Positions 1 to 9,575 of a stretch of DNA of 64,000 nt are shown here, one piece after another. Source of the DNA: Tolypeutes matacus (taxonomy: Eukaryota > Chordata > Mammalia > Cingulata > Chlamyphoridae). The first letter of the stretch is position 1; every line of letters begins with the position of its first letter. The translations under genes were made by a program, and so were the position numbers. The stretch is from NCBI GenBank assembly GCA_026826555.1, contig JAKSZT010054458.1, positions 3,457,321 to 3,521,320 on the forward strand. Direction: 5' to 3'. The notes beneath the pieces are model-generated. The model was not told where the DNA came from. It saw only the letters and a list, made by a program, of their open reading frames with translations, and searched no databases.

Positions 1-19
1 AAGGAATTTCTTACTTCAG

Positions 20-1066
20 TCATTTTTTCTTTCGGTTAATGTATGTCATATGTTGTTTTGTTTCTCTTTTTGAGTTTTCAGTCGTTTTTAAACTCTCCTC
101 CAAATCTCTCCTTTGTTTTTTCCTTTCAACTTGTAGAGATTCCTTTAGTATTTCTTGAAGTGCTGGTTTCTTCTTGACATACTCAATTAATTGCTGTTTA
201 TCTGTGAATATTTTGAACTCTCCATCATTTTTGAATACCAATTTTGCTGGATAGAGAATTCATGGCTGGAAGTTCTTTTCTTTTAGTGTTTTGACTATGT
301 CATACCACTGTCTTCTTGCCTCCATGGTTTCAGCTGAGAAATCAGCACTTAATCTTATTGTGCTTCCCTTGTATGTGATGGTTCTCTTTTCTCTTGCTGC
401 CTTGAGTATTTTCTCTTTGTCTTGAGCATTGGACAATTTGACAAGTATTTGTCTTGGAGTTGGCCTGTTGGGATTTATACTATTTGGGGTACGCTGTGCT
501 TCCTGGATCTGCACATCCATCTCTCTCAAAAGAGTTGTGAAATTTTCAGCCATAAGTTCCTTCAACACTCCTTCTGTTCCCTTTCCTTTCTCTTCTCCTT
601 TTGTGATGCCCATAATGCGTATGTTTGTGCGTCTTGTATTATCGGTTAATTCCCTGAGACCATGCTGGATTTTTTCTATCTTTTTGTCTATCTTTTCTAC
701 AATCTCTTTGATTTCAACTGTATTGTCTTCCATATCACTAATTCTTTCCTCTGCCTGTTCAATTCTGCTGCCATGTGAGTCCAGCGTCCTTTTCATTTCT
801 TGACTTGTGTCTTTGTTCGCCATCATATCCATTACCTTTTTAGGTGTGTTAGCTATTTCTTCAGTATGTTCTCCCTTTGTCTTCTTTATATCCTTAATCT
901 CTTCCTTCAGTTCTTTAAGTTGGTCCATGATATTTGTTTGGATAGCTTTGATTAGTTGTTCGATGTACTGCATTACCTCCGGGTTTTTATTTTGTGCACA
1001 AGACTGGTCCATGTTTTCCAGTTTCTCAGAGTCATTTGTATTTTTCTGTTGCCCTCTGGTCATCAT
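20..1066 (-). pseudogene. L1 ORF1 protein gene, one in-frame nonsense codon
   Basis: ORF1p is the RNA-binding chaperone of the L1 ribonucleoprotein. The frame starts with Met-Met-Thr at 1066 and runs 268 codons to a TGA at 260-262. The same frame then continues without shift to a stop at about 20, giving 348 codons in all, close to the 338 residues of human ORF1p. In order: a long charged coiled coil (about residues 30-145, e.g. EERISDMEDN), an RRM-like part opening with RRTNIRIMGI, and a C-terminal domain with SADFSAETMEARRQW. The TGA falls in the conserved segment just before ILYPAKL, where family members have Arg; a CGA to TGA change fits CpG decay. I see no frameshift. The coding role is therefore lost unless the stop is read through. 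Confidence 0.88.
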
Positions 1067-2149
1067 ATTATCTTGATGGGTTTATTCAGTTGATTAGCTT
1101 TTCTCTATGCTCTAGAATTTTATTTAGCTGTTGGTTCTGCGTGTGAGTTAAGTTTTCTCGTTGGCAGTTTTTCTTCTTATTTTATTTCCTTGCTTCTTTC
1201 TATGTTCCCTTGAAGGCAAAAGGTTAGGGCCAGAGGAATCAAAAGATGTAAGGAAGGCAGAAGGATAATAGAAATATTGATAAAAGTTAGAAGAGGGGCA
1301 AAATGAGACTTAATGAGATGAATATTTAACTTGAGTAGGCAGTGTAGAGTACTAGGAAAACATATGGAGTTCCTACAATGGACTGGGAAAACAAATGGAG
1401 GAATATATATATATATAGTGATTTAGAAGGCTAGAATTATGAGGAGGTAGAGAAATAGTAGAGAAAGGTCTGAAAGGAAAAAGTTAATACTAATAAAAAA
1501 AAAGAAAAAAGAAGAAGAAGAAAATAAAATGGTTGGGATAGAAATTGACACCCTTAAGTTGTGGGCCTATGAAAAAATGTTGTCTCTAAGAGCCACAAGA
1601 GAAAACAGAAGGCAGAAAGATGCAGGAAGGATAAGCGATAGTTTGTAATACAAAATCAATATATACAGCGAGTGGGAAATTACTGGATAAGAAGCCCAGC
1701 AAAGAAGTGACCAGCTGGCAGCACCTATTTAAAAAAAAAAAAAATAGAAGGAAAAAGGAAGGGGGGAGGAAAACGGGAATAATAGCAATAGACCAGAAAG
1801 TAACAGAGATAAACCAAAGATCCACACAGGCAAGCAGTCAAACAGAGCTAAGGGGGGTCAATGATTCCCCTAGGGTCCACGTGGATCCTTCCTGCCTACT
1901 TGTGTTTATCAATGAATTTCCCAACAGGGTTCTATATGCAGGTCCTGAAGCAGCTTTTAGGTATTAAACTAAATTAAAAAGAATTTATTTTTCATTTGTT
2001 GAGGTGACCTCACTTTTTTTTTTTTTTTTTTTAGCCAAATGCAGGACCCAAAATAATTCCTTCTCTAGACCAACCCCCTTACGGAAGGGACCCTAGCTGG
2101 GCCAGTGGAAATTAATCAAGCACGTCCCACTTTCCGGACTCCCCAGGTT

Positions 2150-2830
2150 AACTGAAATTCTGATGTTAGTCAGTGAGGAGTGCTAAAGATGGCGGATTCC
2201 GCCCCTTCTGGCGCCGAGCTCCAGCGTCACCGGGCTGCTCAGTAAATCAATTTGAGTGCACATTCGCGTCTGTTCTCAGCCTGATGCTGCTTCAGGTCAG
2301 CTTATCTGCTCCCCAAAGCTATGGGGCGGTGCAGGCAGCCAGATCGATGTCTAAAAATATAAAATACCCTTCCCTGTCTTCCAACAGAACCCTCCCTTTT
2401 TTGGGAATTGTCCCTTCCTCCTGGCTCCACAGTGGCCTGGGTCTTATCCCTGGGTGGCTAGGGAAATCATCTGCCTTTCCTGACCAAAATCCCCCCTCCG
2501 GTTCACTGGGTGCTGATTAGTTCATTTGCTCTGTTCACACAAGGTCCAAGGGGCGCCAGGCAGCCAGATCCCCAGAAAATAAAACTTTTTTGCCCCGCCC
2601 GCGGCTCAAAATAGCCGTTTTATTTATTTTTTCCGTAACCGCGGGGCTCAGCCACCTGTGCCAACCTCCACTGGCAGCCTCAAAACTCTCGAATCTCCAC
2701 CGTTCGGTCCACGCCGCCGATCCGCGCAGATAGATGTCCCAATCCTCTCACTCCACGCGTGCACAACACAGACCCCCGGGCAGGACCCCGTCCCCAATCT
2801 GCCTTGCTCTGGGAGCTTGCAGTGTGCGCC
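2150..2830 (-). promoter_or_regulatory. CpG-rich L1 5'UTR, probable internal promoter
   Basis: This block is the only strongly GC-rich stretch of the window, with many CpGs (for example around 2205-2225, 2595-2650 and 2710-2780). It sits at the 5' end of the L1 whose ORF1 is at 20-1066. L1 elements carry an internal RNA polymerase II promoter in the 5'UTR. A plus-strand AAGATGGCGG at 2186-2195 resembles a YY1 site, which could also serve antisense transcription. Function is inferred from position and composition only. Confidence 0.6.
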
Positions 2831-2868
2831 CTCCTACACTAATGCCTTCTTGGCCCTCTGTCAACAAA

Positions 2869-3008
2869 TCTTTCTTATAAGAAATACTAAAGAGTATCCA
2901 TAATGCTGCAATGAAAAAGATATTAGACATTTACTCATATCCATATAAGACATAAAAACCACCAATAAAGGTAAATATATGGTAATAGGGTTCTTATAAT
3001 GTTACAAT
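2869..3008. other. Short unassigned gap, possible old L1 debris
   Basis: AT-rich. The words AATAAAGGTAAATATATGG near 2965 recall the spacer after ORF1 in old L1 elements, but the match is too short to assign. Confidence 0.3.
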
Positions 3009-3466
3009 TTGTCTAGGTTAGAGTGTCCAGTTGTTTGGTCAAATACTTGCTTTGTTTTTCCTGTGGGTGTAATTTCATAGACAGTATTAGCATCTATAAT
3101 CAGTTGACTTTAAGTATATTAGCTTCCATAAAAGGTGTAGGCCTCACCCAATCAGTTGGAAATATTAAACAGATCTTAAATTCTAGAGGTCAGAATTTCT
3201 GCCTCAATATTTCAATCTTAACTCACTGGATTTTCCAGCCAAACAGCTTCACCTAAGGAATTTAGACTTAGACTTCAATATCACCTTTACTGAATTTCCA
3301 GCCTGCAGAGTGCTTTACAGAAATTATAATTGCTGGTCTCCTGAGTCATGTGATCCAATTCCTTAAAATAAATCCTCAATATATATATCTATACACTCAT
3401 GTATACTTACACACTTATACATATATCCTATTGCTACTGTTTCTCTACAGAACTTTATACTGATTT
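3009..3466 (+). mobile_element. Degenerate ERVL (MLT2-like) 5' LTR
   Basis: It shares ordered landmarks with the clear ERVL LTRs at 22210-22660 and 28349-28787: CCAGTTGTTTGGTCAA near 3028, CCAATCAGTTG near 3148, an AATAAATC signal near 3368, and a TTTCTC-CAGA-ACT ending near 3460. It is followed directly by a primer-site-like GACCAAGAGTCATTCC, which aligns with the primer site of the intact provirus. It is far more diverged than that provirus, hence older. Confidence 0.72.
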
Positions 3467-3708
3467 TAAGACCAAGAGTCATTCCACAGGAACAAAAGCT
3501 TAAGGAAGAATTTTCTTAAAATATTCTAGTGTTTTTGAAATTGGTCTTTGATTAGATTTAAAGATACTAATGACTATATTTCCAATGATAAAGGTAGCTC
3601 TGACAGTCTGTGGCATGGTGTAGCAAGAGAGATATGAAGATATCACTATCAGGTATTCCTAATCAAATACCTATAAGAGGAAAGATTCTGGCTGATCATT
3701 TTTGGTGG
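3467..3708 (+). pseudogene. ERVL leader and gag start, first segment
   Basis: This follows the LTR at 3009-3466. The first 35 bases align with the primer-binding site and leader of the provirus at 22664 (order: ACCAAGAGT, then GGAACA). The rest is too decayed to translate. The same provirus resumes at 4179 after an LTR insertion. Confidence 0.55.
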
Positions 3709-4178
3709 TTTTAAGTTGCATGTACCCCAGAAAAACAAGTTCTTAAGCTTAATCCATGCTCATGGATGTATACAGATTCTAAGTAGGAACTTTTGATGAA
3801 GTTACTTTCATTACAGTGTGGCCCACTTCATTCAAATGTGTCTTAATCCTATTATTGAAGTCCTTTTTAAGAAGACTGAAATTCAGAAAGAGTAAAAAAA
3901 AGCCACAGAGGGAGAATACAGAAGCTGAAATAGAATGGAATGCAGAAAGAAGGGAGAGATAAGGAGATGCTGTCACATGCCTTGCCATGTGAAAAGTTAA
4001 TGATCAATGATTGCCAGCAGCCAGCCTCTGACCACCACACTCTTTGGGGAGAAAACATTGCCTATATCTCTTGATTTAGACTTTATTTCTAATTTCAAAA
4101 CAGCAAGCCATTAAATTCCTAATATTTAAGAAAGCCTATTTCACGGGATTTTTTAAGCAGGCAAGGGAAATTTAAAAA
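3709..4178 (+). mobile_element. MaLR-like LTR, copy 1
   Basis: It shares its whole length with LTRs at 59566-60024 and 62597-63055: a CCCCAGAAAAACAAGTTCTT start, CTTAATCCAT, GATGAAGTTACTTT, GTGTGGCCCACTTCATTCA, a GAAATTCAGAAAGAG block, GCCAGCAGCCAGCC and an AGCCATTAAATTC end. It lies between two gag segments of an ERVL, so it inserted into that provirus. Confidence 0.7.
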
Positions 4179-4985
4179 CTGTGTATTTATAACTTAGAAC
4201 ATTTTTGTCAAGCTAATAAATATAATGAGGATTGATGGTTGAGTCTAAATACTCTGGATAAAATGGTGAATGAAAAGGATGAGCTCAGATCTTCAAATTC
4301 TCAGGTGAAGTGCTGCATAAGTGACATGAAAAATTGTATGTGCCTTGAAAGAAAACTTTATCTCCTGGTGCCACAGAGTGTGATTTTTGAAAACTGAAGG
4401 CAGAGTTTCTTTGTTTGAGTAGCTGAGTTACAAAGTAATTTGAATTCCCATACTTTCACTTTGCTTCCTATTAAAGTCAGGGCATTGATTGGGAAACAAT
4501 GGGAACTTGAAAATTGGAATGGAGACATATGGGCAAATAGTGATGAAACTGAGGACATTGCACCCAAAATTCTGCTGATTCCTTTTAGCAGAATAAGTAG
4601 CCTTTTCAACCTCTCTGAGGAAGCCATCCATGCTTTGCTGGCTAAACCTGTAATAATCACCCCTGAAGAAGCAGCACTTTCACTGCCATCTGAGGTGATT
4701 AAGTTTACCTTGCTGGATCAACTGTAAAGTTATTCCCAGAGATAGATGACTTGAAAGACACTAATTCTCATTGGGACTCACCCAGCATCACCACCCTTCT
4801 ATGCTCCCAAACCTATAATTAGACAGAAGGACCAGTAGTCCCTGATAAGTAGGCTTACAGTGTGACCCAAATGAAACCTTCCTAAAGAACTCTGTGATTT
4901 TTAAAATTTATACAGTCAAGATTTGAGTCTCGAGTCTGGGAATTGATTGAGAGACCATAAACAAATGTCTAACTTGGATCACATT
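4179..4985 (+). pseudogene. ERVL gag fragment, continuation after LTR insertion
   Basis: Gag encodes the capsid polyprotein. From about 4280 the DNA runs parallel to 23000-23760 of the intact provirus: TTCAAATTCTCAG, GTGCTGCATAA, the CTTGAAAGAAAA stretch, GAGTAGCTGAGTTACAAAG, GGGCATTGATTGGGAAA, AATGGAGACATATGGG and ATTCTGCTGA. One open stretch (4440-4727, 95 codons) contains ENWNGDIWANSDETEDIAP. No pro or pol follows; L1 sequence begins at about 4985, so the provirus is truncated on its 3' side. This family has no cellular role that I can infer here. Confidence 0.65.
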
Positions 4986-5250
4986 AGAGAAAGAAATTAA
5001 GATAAACCTAAGTGGAAAGACATCTCAATTCATGGATCAGAAAACTTAATATTGTTAATGGTTGCAATTGTTAATTTTTAGCAATAGTTTGTTATTTGAT
5101 TGATGTACAGTTTCAATGAAACTTCTGTCAAAGTCTCAATGGCCTTTTTCTGCAGAAATTGACAAGCTCATTTAAAGGAAGCCCAGAAATTCAAATACAT
5201 TCTTGGAAAAGAAAACCAAAATTGGAAGGCACACACTTTACAAACTAAAA
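4985..5250 (+). mobile_element. L1 ORF2 fragment
   Basis: Typical ORF2 wording downstream of the reverse transcriptase core: AGTGGAAAGACATCTC, TTCATGGATC, then TTTCTGCAGAAATTGACAAG and CTTGGAAAAGAAAACC. Both ends are truncated. Confidence 0.6.
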
Positions 5251-5254
5251 AAAT

Positions 5255-5850
5255 ATTGTAGTTACATGATCAACATGGTGACATAAGGCATCCCCTGAAA
5301 TGTCTTCCTTCAGAAACCACTAATAAAAGGATAAATCCCACTTGCTTAGAACTCTGGATGATGATAAACATTAGAGAAGAACTCTACAAACACAGAAATG
5401 AAGAAAAAGAAATACATAAGTTAAAAAATAAAAAAGTAGGAAACCTACACATGCAGTTAAAATGGACTCCCAGTATATAAAAGACACCAGGACAGAAATG
5501 TTGGCCAGAGGTCAGAAACTCAACCCAGACTCTAATTACTAGATTACCTAAATGGAAAAAAAAAAAAAAAAAAAAAAGTCCTCTTTAAACATTGACCCCA
5601 TTTGACTCTCTAGAGCAGCATAGACTAACAAGGAAGTAAATAGAGGCAGAAAAGTCTCATGGAAAAAGGGGAGGAAACTGAACTGTTGTAAGACAGGACA
5701 GGTCCCAAGACTGCAAAGTTGAGATGTTAAACAAGTCATAGGAACTGAGGAAGAAATTCTGTACAAAAACAAAAAGAACAGATCTGGATTCCTGGAGAAG
5801 GAACAGAGGAAAGAAAGCTTTCTCTTGGAGCTTAACAATTGCTCATAAAA
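5255..5850 (+). mobile_element. L1 5'UTR segment
   Basis: It begins with ATCAACATGGTGACATAAGG, the type of start seen in L1 5' ends, and contains a poly(A) run of about 23 bases at 5555-5577. No reading frame is preserved. Confidence 0.5.
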
Positions 5851-5854
5851 GGGC

Positions 5855-6912
5855 AATCAAAATTAAAAAAACTAAAATTTAGGTGAAAGACTTAACTAGA
5901 CATTTCTCTAAAAGGGATATATAAATCGCCAAAAGCACAAGAAAAGATGTTCAACACCATTAGCTGTAGGGAAACGCAAATCAAAAGCACAATAAGATAT
6001 CATTTTACACCCATTAGAATGGACACTATTAAAAACAATGCAGAAAATTATAAGTATTGGAGAGATTGTGGATAAATAGGAATACAAAATCATTGCTGAT
6101 CACAATGTAAAATGGTGCAGCTACTGTGGAAGACAGTTTGACAGTTCCTCAGGAAATTAATTAATAATCAAATGTTGTGGCAATCTCACTTCTAGGTAAA
6201 CACTACCAAAAATTGAAGGCAGACTCAAACAGAAACTTGCACTCCAACATTCATGGTGGCATAATTCACAATTGCCAAAAGATGGAAGCAATCCAAGTGC
6301 TCATCAACCAATGAGTGGATAAATAAAATATGATATATATATACAATGGAATTATTTTAACTGTAAATGGAATGAAGTTCAGATACATGTGAAACATAGA
6401 TGAAACTTGAAGACATCACCTTGAGAGAAATAAGCCAGTCACAAAGGACAAATATTGTATGATCTCATATTTATGAAATAATTAGAATAAACAAATTCAT
6501 AGCATAAGAATCTGAACTATAGGTTAACAGAGGCCACATTGCAGGAAGGGATTGGAAAGTTAATGCTTAAAGTTTTGGTAATAGATGACAGTGATAGTAG
6601 CAAAATAGTGTGAATGTAATTAACAGCACTAAAATATATCTGTGAATGTGGTTAAAAGGGGGAAATTTTAGGCTGTATATATGCTATATTAAAAATTAAA
6701 ACAAAAAAAATATAGAACTATACAACACAATTAGTGAACTTTACTGCAAATGATAGCCTGTAGTTGAGTACAACTATAAAAATGATCTTTCATGAATTAT
6801 AATAAATATAACACACTAATGATGCAAGGTATTAGTAATAGAGTGGTATGTAGGAACTCTATATTTTATACATGACTTTTCTGTAAATGTACAAAATCTC
6901 TAATAAAAAAAA
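5855..6912 (+). mobile_element. 5'-truncated L1, ORF2 C-terminus and 3'UTR
   Basis: It starts within ORF2 (GACATTTCTCTAAAAGGG) and passes through the C-terminal wording (GTTCAACACCATTAG, GGAGAGATTGTGGA, TCAACCAATGAGTGGATAAA). It then enters a 3'UTR with AAAAGGGGGAAATTTTAGG and an end with ACACACTAATGATGCAAGG and CTAATAAAAAAAAG. The C-terminal frame is broken by stops. Confidence 0.75.
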
Positions 6913-7380
6913 GGAGAAAGAAATTTTACCACATGTCCAAGGCAAGAATCAGGTGGAGAAGTTCTAAGAAAATCAGAATAAACACAGGCTACTCTAAAGG
7001 TCCAGGGTAAAGTGAACCAAGTATCAAAAAAGAGTCTTAACACATAAACAATCTACAATAAAACCCTAAGCAAGAGGGAGAAACTGATCTTTTGAGTTAA
7101 CACATAAAAATAAACAGATGCCTAAACATCAGCAAAACACTACAAGCTATAATAAGAAAAAGGAAGGTATAACTCACTCAAGGGAAAAATTACAACTTCA
7201 GAGGAGACACCGACTTGAAACAAATATTGATATTCAAACAAATCTCCTAAATCAATTCAAGGAGATAAAAGAAAATATGCATAGAAATCAACTAATGGAG
7301 CATATAGAGCTAAGAAGGAGACAATGTTTGGGCAAAAAGAAGAAAAAGCATGTTTAAAAGGAAACATGGGTTTATGATGG
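6913..7380 (+). pseudogene. L1 5'UTR end and ORF1 N-terminal part
   Basis: The leader has TCTTAACACATAAACAATCTA and AAACCCTAAGCAAGAGGGAG. An open stretch from 7118 (79 codons) includes LLNQFKEIKENMHRNQLMEH, the usual style of the ORF1 coiled coil. It is cut at 7380 by a repeat insertion and resumes at 8196. Confidence 0.55.
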
Positions 7381-8195
7381 AATTTATGATCCCCAAAGTA
7401 AGAGTTAGACTAATATATAATTTCCCTACAGGTGGCGCTTCTGCTGCTTTAATTTGAACCTATAATTAGCATTATACTTGTTAAATATATGTCCCAGGAA
7501 CTTAAATCTTTGGCCCCTCCATGTATGAGTAGAGCCCTGAATCTCAGCAGATTTGCAACACCTACTCTCCAGTTCATTGGACTCACCCAGGAAAACTAAC
7601 AAGGAGATGATGATGGACAATGACAATCCTAAGGAACAGAGTGCCTACAACTTCAAGCAAGATAGTTCCATCCATCTGCCCCATAGGATGTAAGCCCCCT
7701 CTCAGAAGTGCTTAATACCTTCTCCAAATCCTCAAGATTGGGGAATGAACAATGGACTAAAGTATATTTATTATTATTCTATTATAGACTTATTATTATG
7801 CTAGCAATAGAAAGATTTTATCACTGCTATAAAGGCAGTAGCCACCAGAGTTTCTGAGGGGAGGGAGAGGGAAAAATAGGAGTAATATGGGGGCATTTTC
7901 AGGACTTTGGAATTGTCCTGCATGACATTGCAATGATGGATACTGGCCATTATATATTTTGCCATAATTTTAAAAAACTGAGAGAGACAGAGTCTAAACT
8001 ATAGTATAAATTATAGTCCATGGTTAGTAACAATACTTCAATATGTGTTCATTAATTGTAACAAATATATCACACTAATGATGGATGTTGTTAATGTGGG
8101 AAAGTGTGGGAAGGGAGAGGGTGGAGCATATGGGAATCTCCTATTATTTTAATGTAATATTTATATAATCTAAAGCATCTTTAAAAATAAAAAAT
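7381..8195 (+). mobile_element. L1-tailed non-autonomous repeat, copy 1
   Basis: It matches, in reverse, the minus-strand copy at 41440-42420 and, directly, the copy at 15524-16060. Shared landmarks are AATTTCCCTACA, TTGTTAAATATATGTCCCAG, AGTAGAGCCCTGAATCT and TTCATTGGACTCACCCAGG. The 3' end (8030-8195) resembles the L1 3'UTR ends at 6770-6912 and 18640-18785, with ACACTAATGATGGATG and an A-rich tail. No open frame longer than about 60 codons. I do not recognise a named family. Confidence 0.65.
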
Positions 8196-8667
8196 TATAT
8201 ATAATGAGCCATGACTGAAATTATGGTGACAAAAGACACAATAATGGAGATTAAAAAACACTAGATTCATAAAAGAGCAGATTTGAATAGTCAGATGTAT
8301 CATCAGAGAATTAGAAGACAGGACAATCAAATAATTTTGTCAAAAGTAGAGATAGGATAAGGTATAGAAAATATTGAGCAAAGTCTAAAGGACTTGAGTG
8401 ACATCATGAAGCATACCAACATAAGCATAAATGGGAGCCCAGAAAGAGAAGAAAATGGAGAAGGGTTAGAAATAATATTTGAAGAAATACTGTCCAAATA
8501 TTTCTCAGCTTTTATGAAAGACATAAATAAACATGCCCAAAAAGGGCAACCTCCTCCAAACAGGTCTAAACCCTAATATGATGTCTAAACCCTAGTATGT
8601 GAGACACATACTAAACACAATTATGAATGCCAGAGATAAAGAGTGAATTTTGAAATGGCCTACATCC
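8196..8667 (+). pseudogene. L1 ORF1 middle part
   Basis: An open stretch at 8394-8576 reads MKHTNISINGSPEREENGEG then EIIFEEILSKYFSAF, the RRM-to-linker region of ORF1p, where family members have a G-x-PE-x-EE pattern and a FEEI motif. Stops and gaps flank it. Confidence 0.65.
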
Positions 8668-8960
8668 ATTGCCACAACAGTACTCAGGACAACCTCCAAC
8701 TCCCAAAGAAGCCCCTGTATTTCAACTGCTCATCCCCTCCCTACCCAAAAAACTGTCAAGTGGCCACTGGCTCCACCTCATTGTTATAATTTCTTGCATT
8801 GCAAGAATCACCATATGTGAGCAAGAGAATACCATCAAGTCCACTCTAGTCCATAGTTCTTCCCCCAATCCAGAGGCGACTGGGATGGTGATGTCCACTC
8901 CAACTCCAAGTGAGAGAGGGCTTATATCCCATAAGCAGCAAGAGAAAAGTGATTAATACA
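8668..8960 (-). mobile_element. L1-tailed non-autonomous repeat, internal fragment, copy 2
   Basis: On the plus strand it runs parallel to 41700-41960: ATTGCCACAACAGTACTCAGG, GTGGCCACTGGCTCCAC, AGTCCACTCTAGTCC, GATGTCCACTCCA and GAGAGAGGGCTT. It lies opposite to copy 1 and only 470 bp away, inside the same ORF1. Confidence 0.6.
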
Positions 8961-9575
8961 TATAAGGGATCTTCTATAAGACTAAATTCTGATTTCTCAT
9001 CAGAAACCATACAGTTGTGAAAACAGTGGTATGATATATTTAAAGTGCTGAATGAAAAACTGTCAGCCCTAAATTCTTTATTCAGCAAAACTGCAATTCA
9101 AAAATGAAGGAATTTAAAAAATATTCACAGATAAACAGAAATTGAGAGGGTTTGTCAGCAAATCATGTGTCCTCAAAGGATGGTGAAAGGGAGTCCTTTA
9201 CTTTGAAAGGGAAAGACAGGAAAGAGTTACCTGGATCAGCATGAAGGAGTGAAGATCTTAAGTAAAGGTAAATAAATGGGTAAATACAAAACCCAAGAGT
9301 ACTATATTCTCAATATGTAACTCTACTGTTTAATTAACATAAGATTTAGAAAACAAATATGAAAAAGACATATTTCCTGATAATGGATATGCAAAATAAA
9401 AGAGGTAATGTGGGAGGAAAAGCAACATAAAGAGGGGTAACTGAGTTAAACAGGAGTTGAGAACATGTATGACACTGAATTTAAGTTGGTATTTTTCCAA
9501 ATTAATATGTTATTGACTTAGGTTGTATAGCAAAAATATCAAGATAACCATAATGAAAGTATTTTAAAAATATAT
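8961..9575 (+). pseudogene. L1 ORF1 C-terminal domain and inter-ORF spacer
   Basis: The DNA from 8985 corresponds to the ORF1p C-terminal domain (DFSSETIQL style, then LNSLFSKTAIQK and the FTDKQKLRGFVSKSC-like stretch around 9128-9165). From 9260 comes an old-L1 spacer with GTAAATAAATGGGTAAATAC. The spacer stops near 9575 and resumes at 13287. Confidence 0.6.

Larger units (their letters stand above)
1..2868 (-). mobile_element. LINE-1, 5' part (ORF1 plus 5'UTR), cut by the window edge
   Basis: Read on the minus strand this is an L1 whose ORF2 and 3' end lie beyond position 1. ORF1 (20-1066) is followed upstream by about 1.8 kb of 5'UTR: an A-rich purine-heavy stretch (1200-1850) and then a GC- and CpG-rich block (about 2150-2830). 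The 5' end is placed near 2868, where composition drops abruptly to AT-rich. It is the best preserved L1 coding sequence in the window, so it is probably among the youngest. The 5' boundary is uncertain by tens of bases and no target-site duplication can be tested, because the 3' end is outside. Confidence 0.85.

Noticed and set aside
429..1076. Plus-strand open stretches of 124 and 89 codons
   Set aside because: They are mirror frames of the L1 ORF1 coding strand; the hydrophobic translation is the complement of charged coiled-coil codons.
2332..2590. Two similar CAGGCAGCCAGAT blocks 225 bp apart as a monomer array in the first L1 5'UTR
   Set aside because: Other similar words are spaced 276 bp apart, so there is no consistent period; I could not support a tandem array there.
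2173..2903. Open stretches of 115 and 81 codons in CpG-rich DNA that look like exons
   Set aside because: They run across an L1 5'UTR, show low-complexity Pro/Ser-rich translation, and have no domain or splice context.
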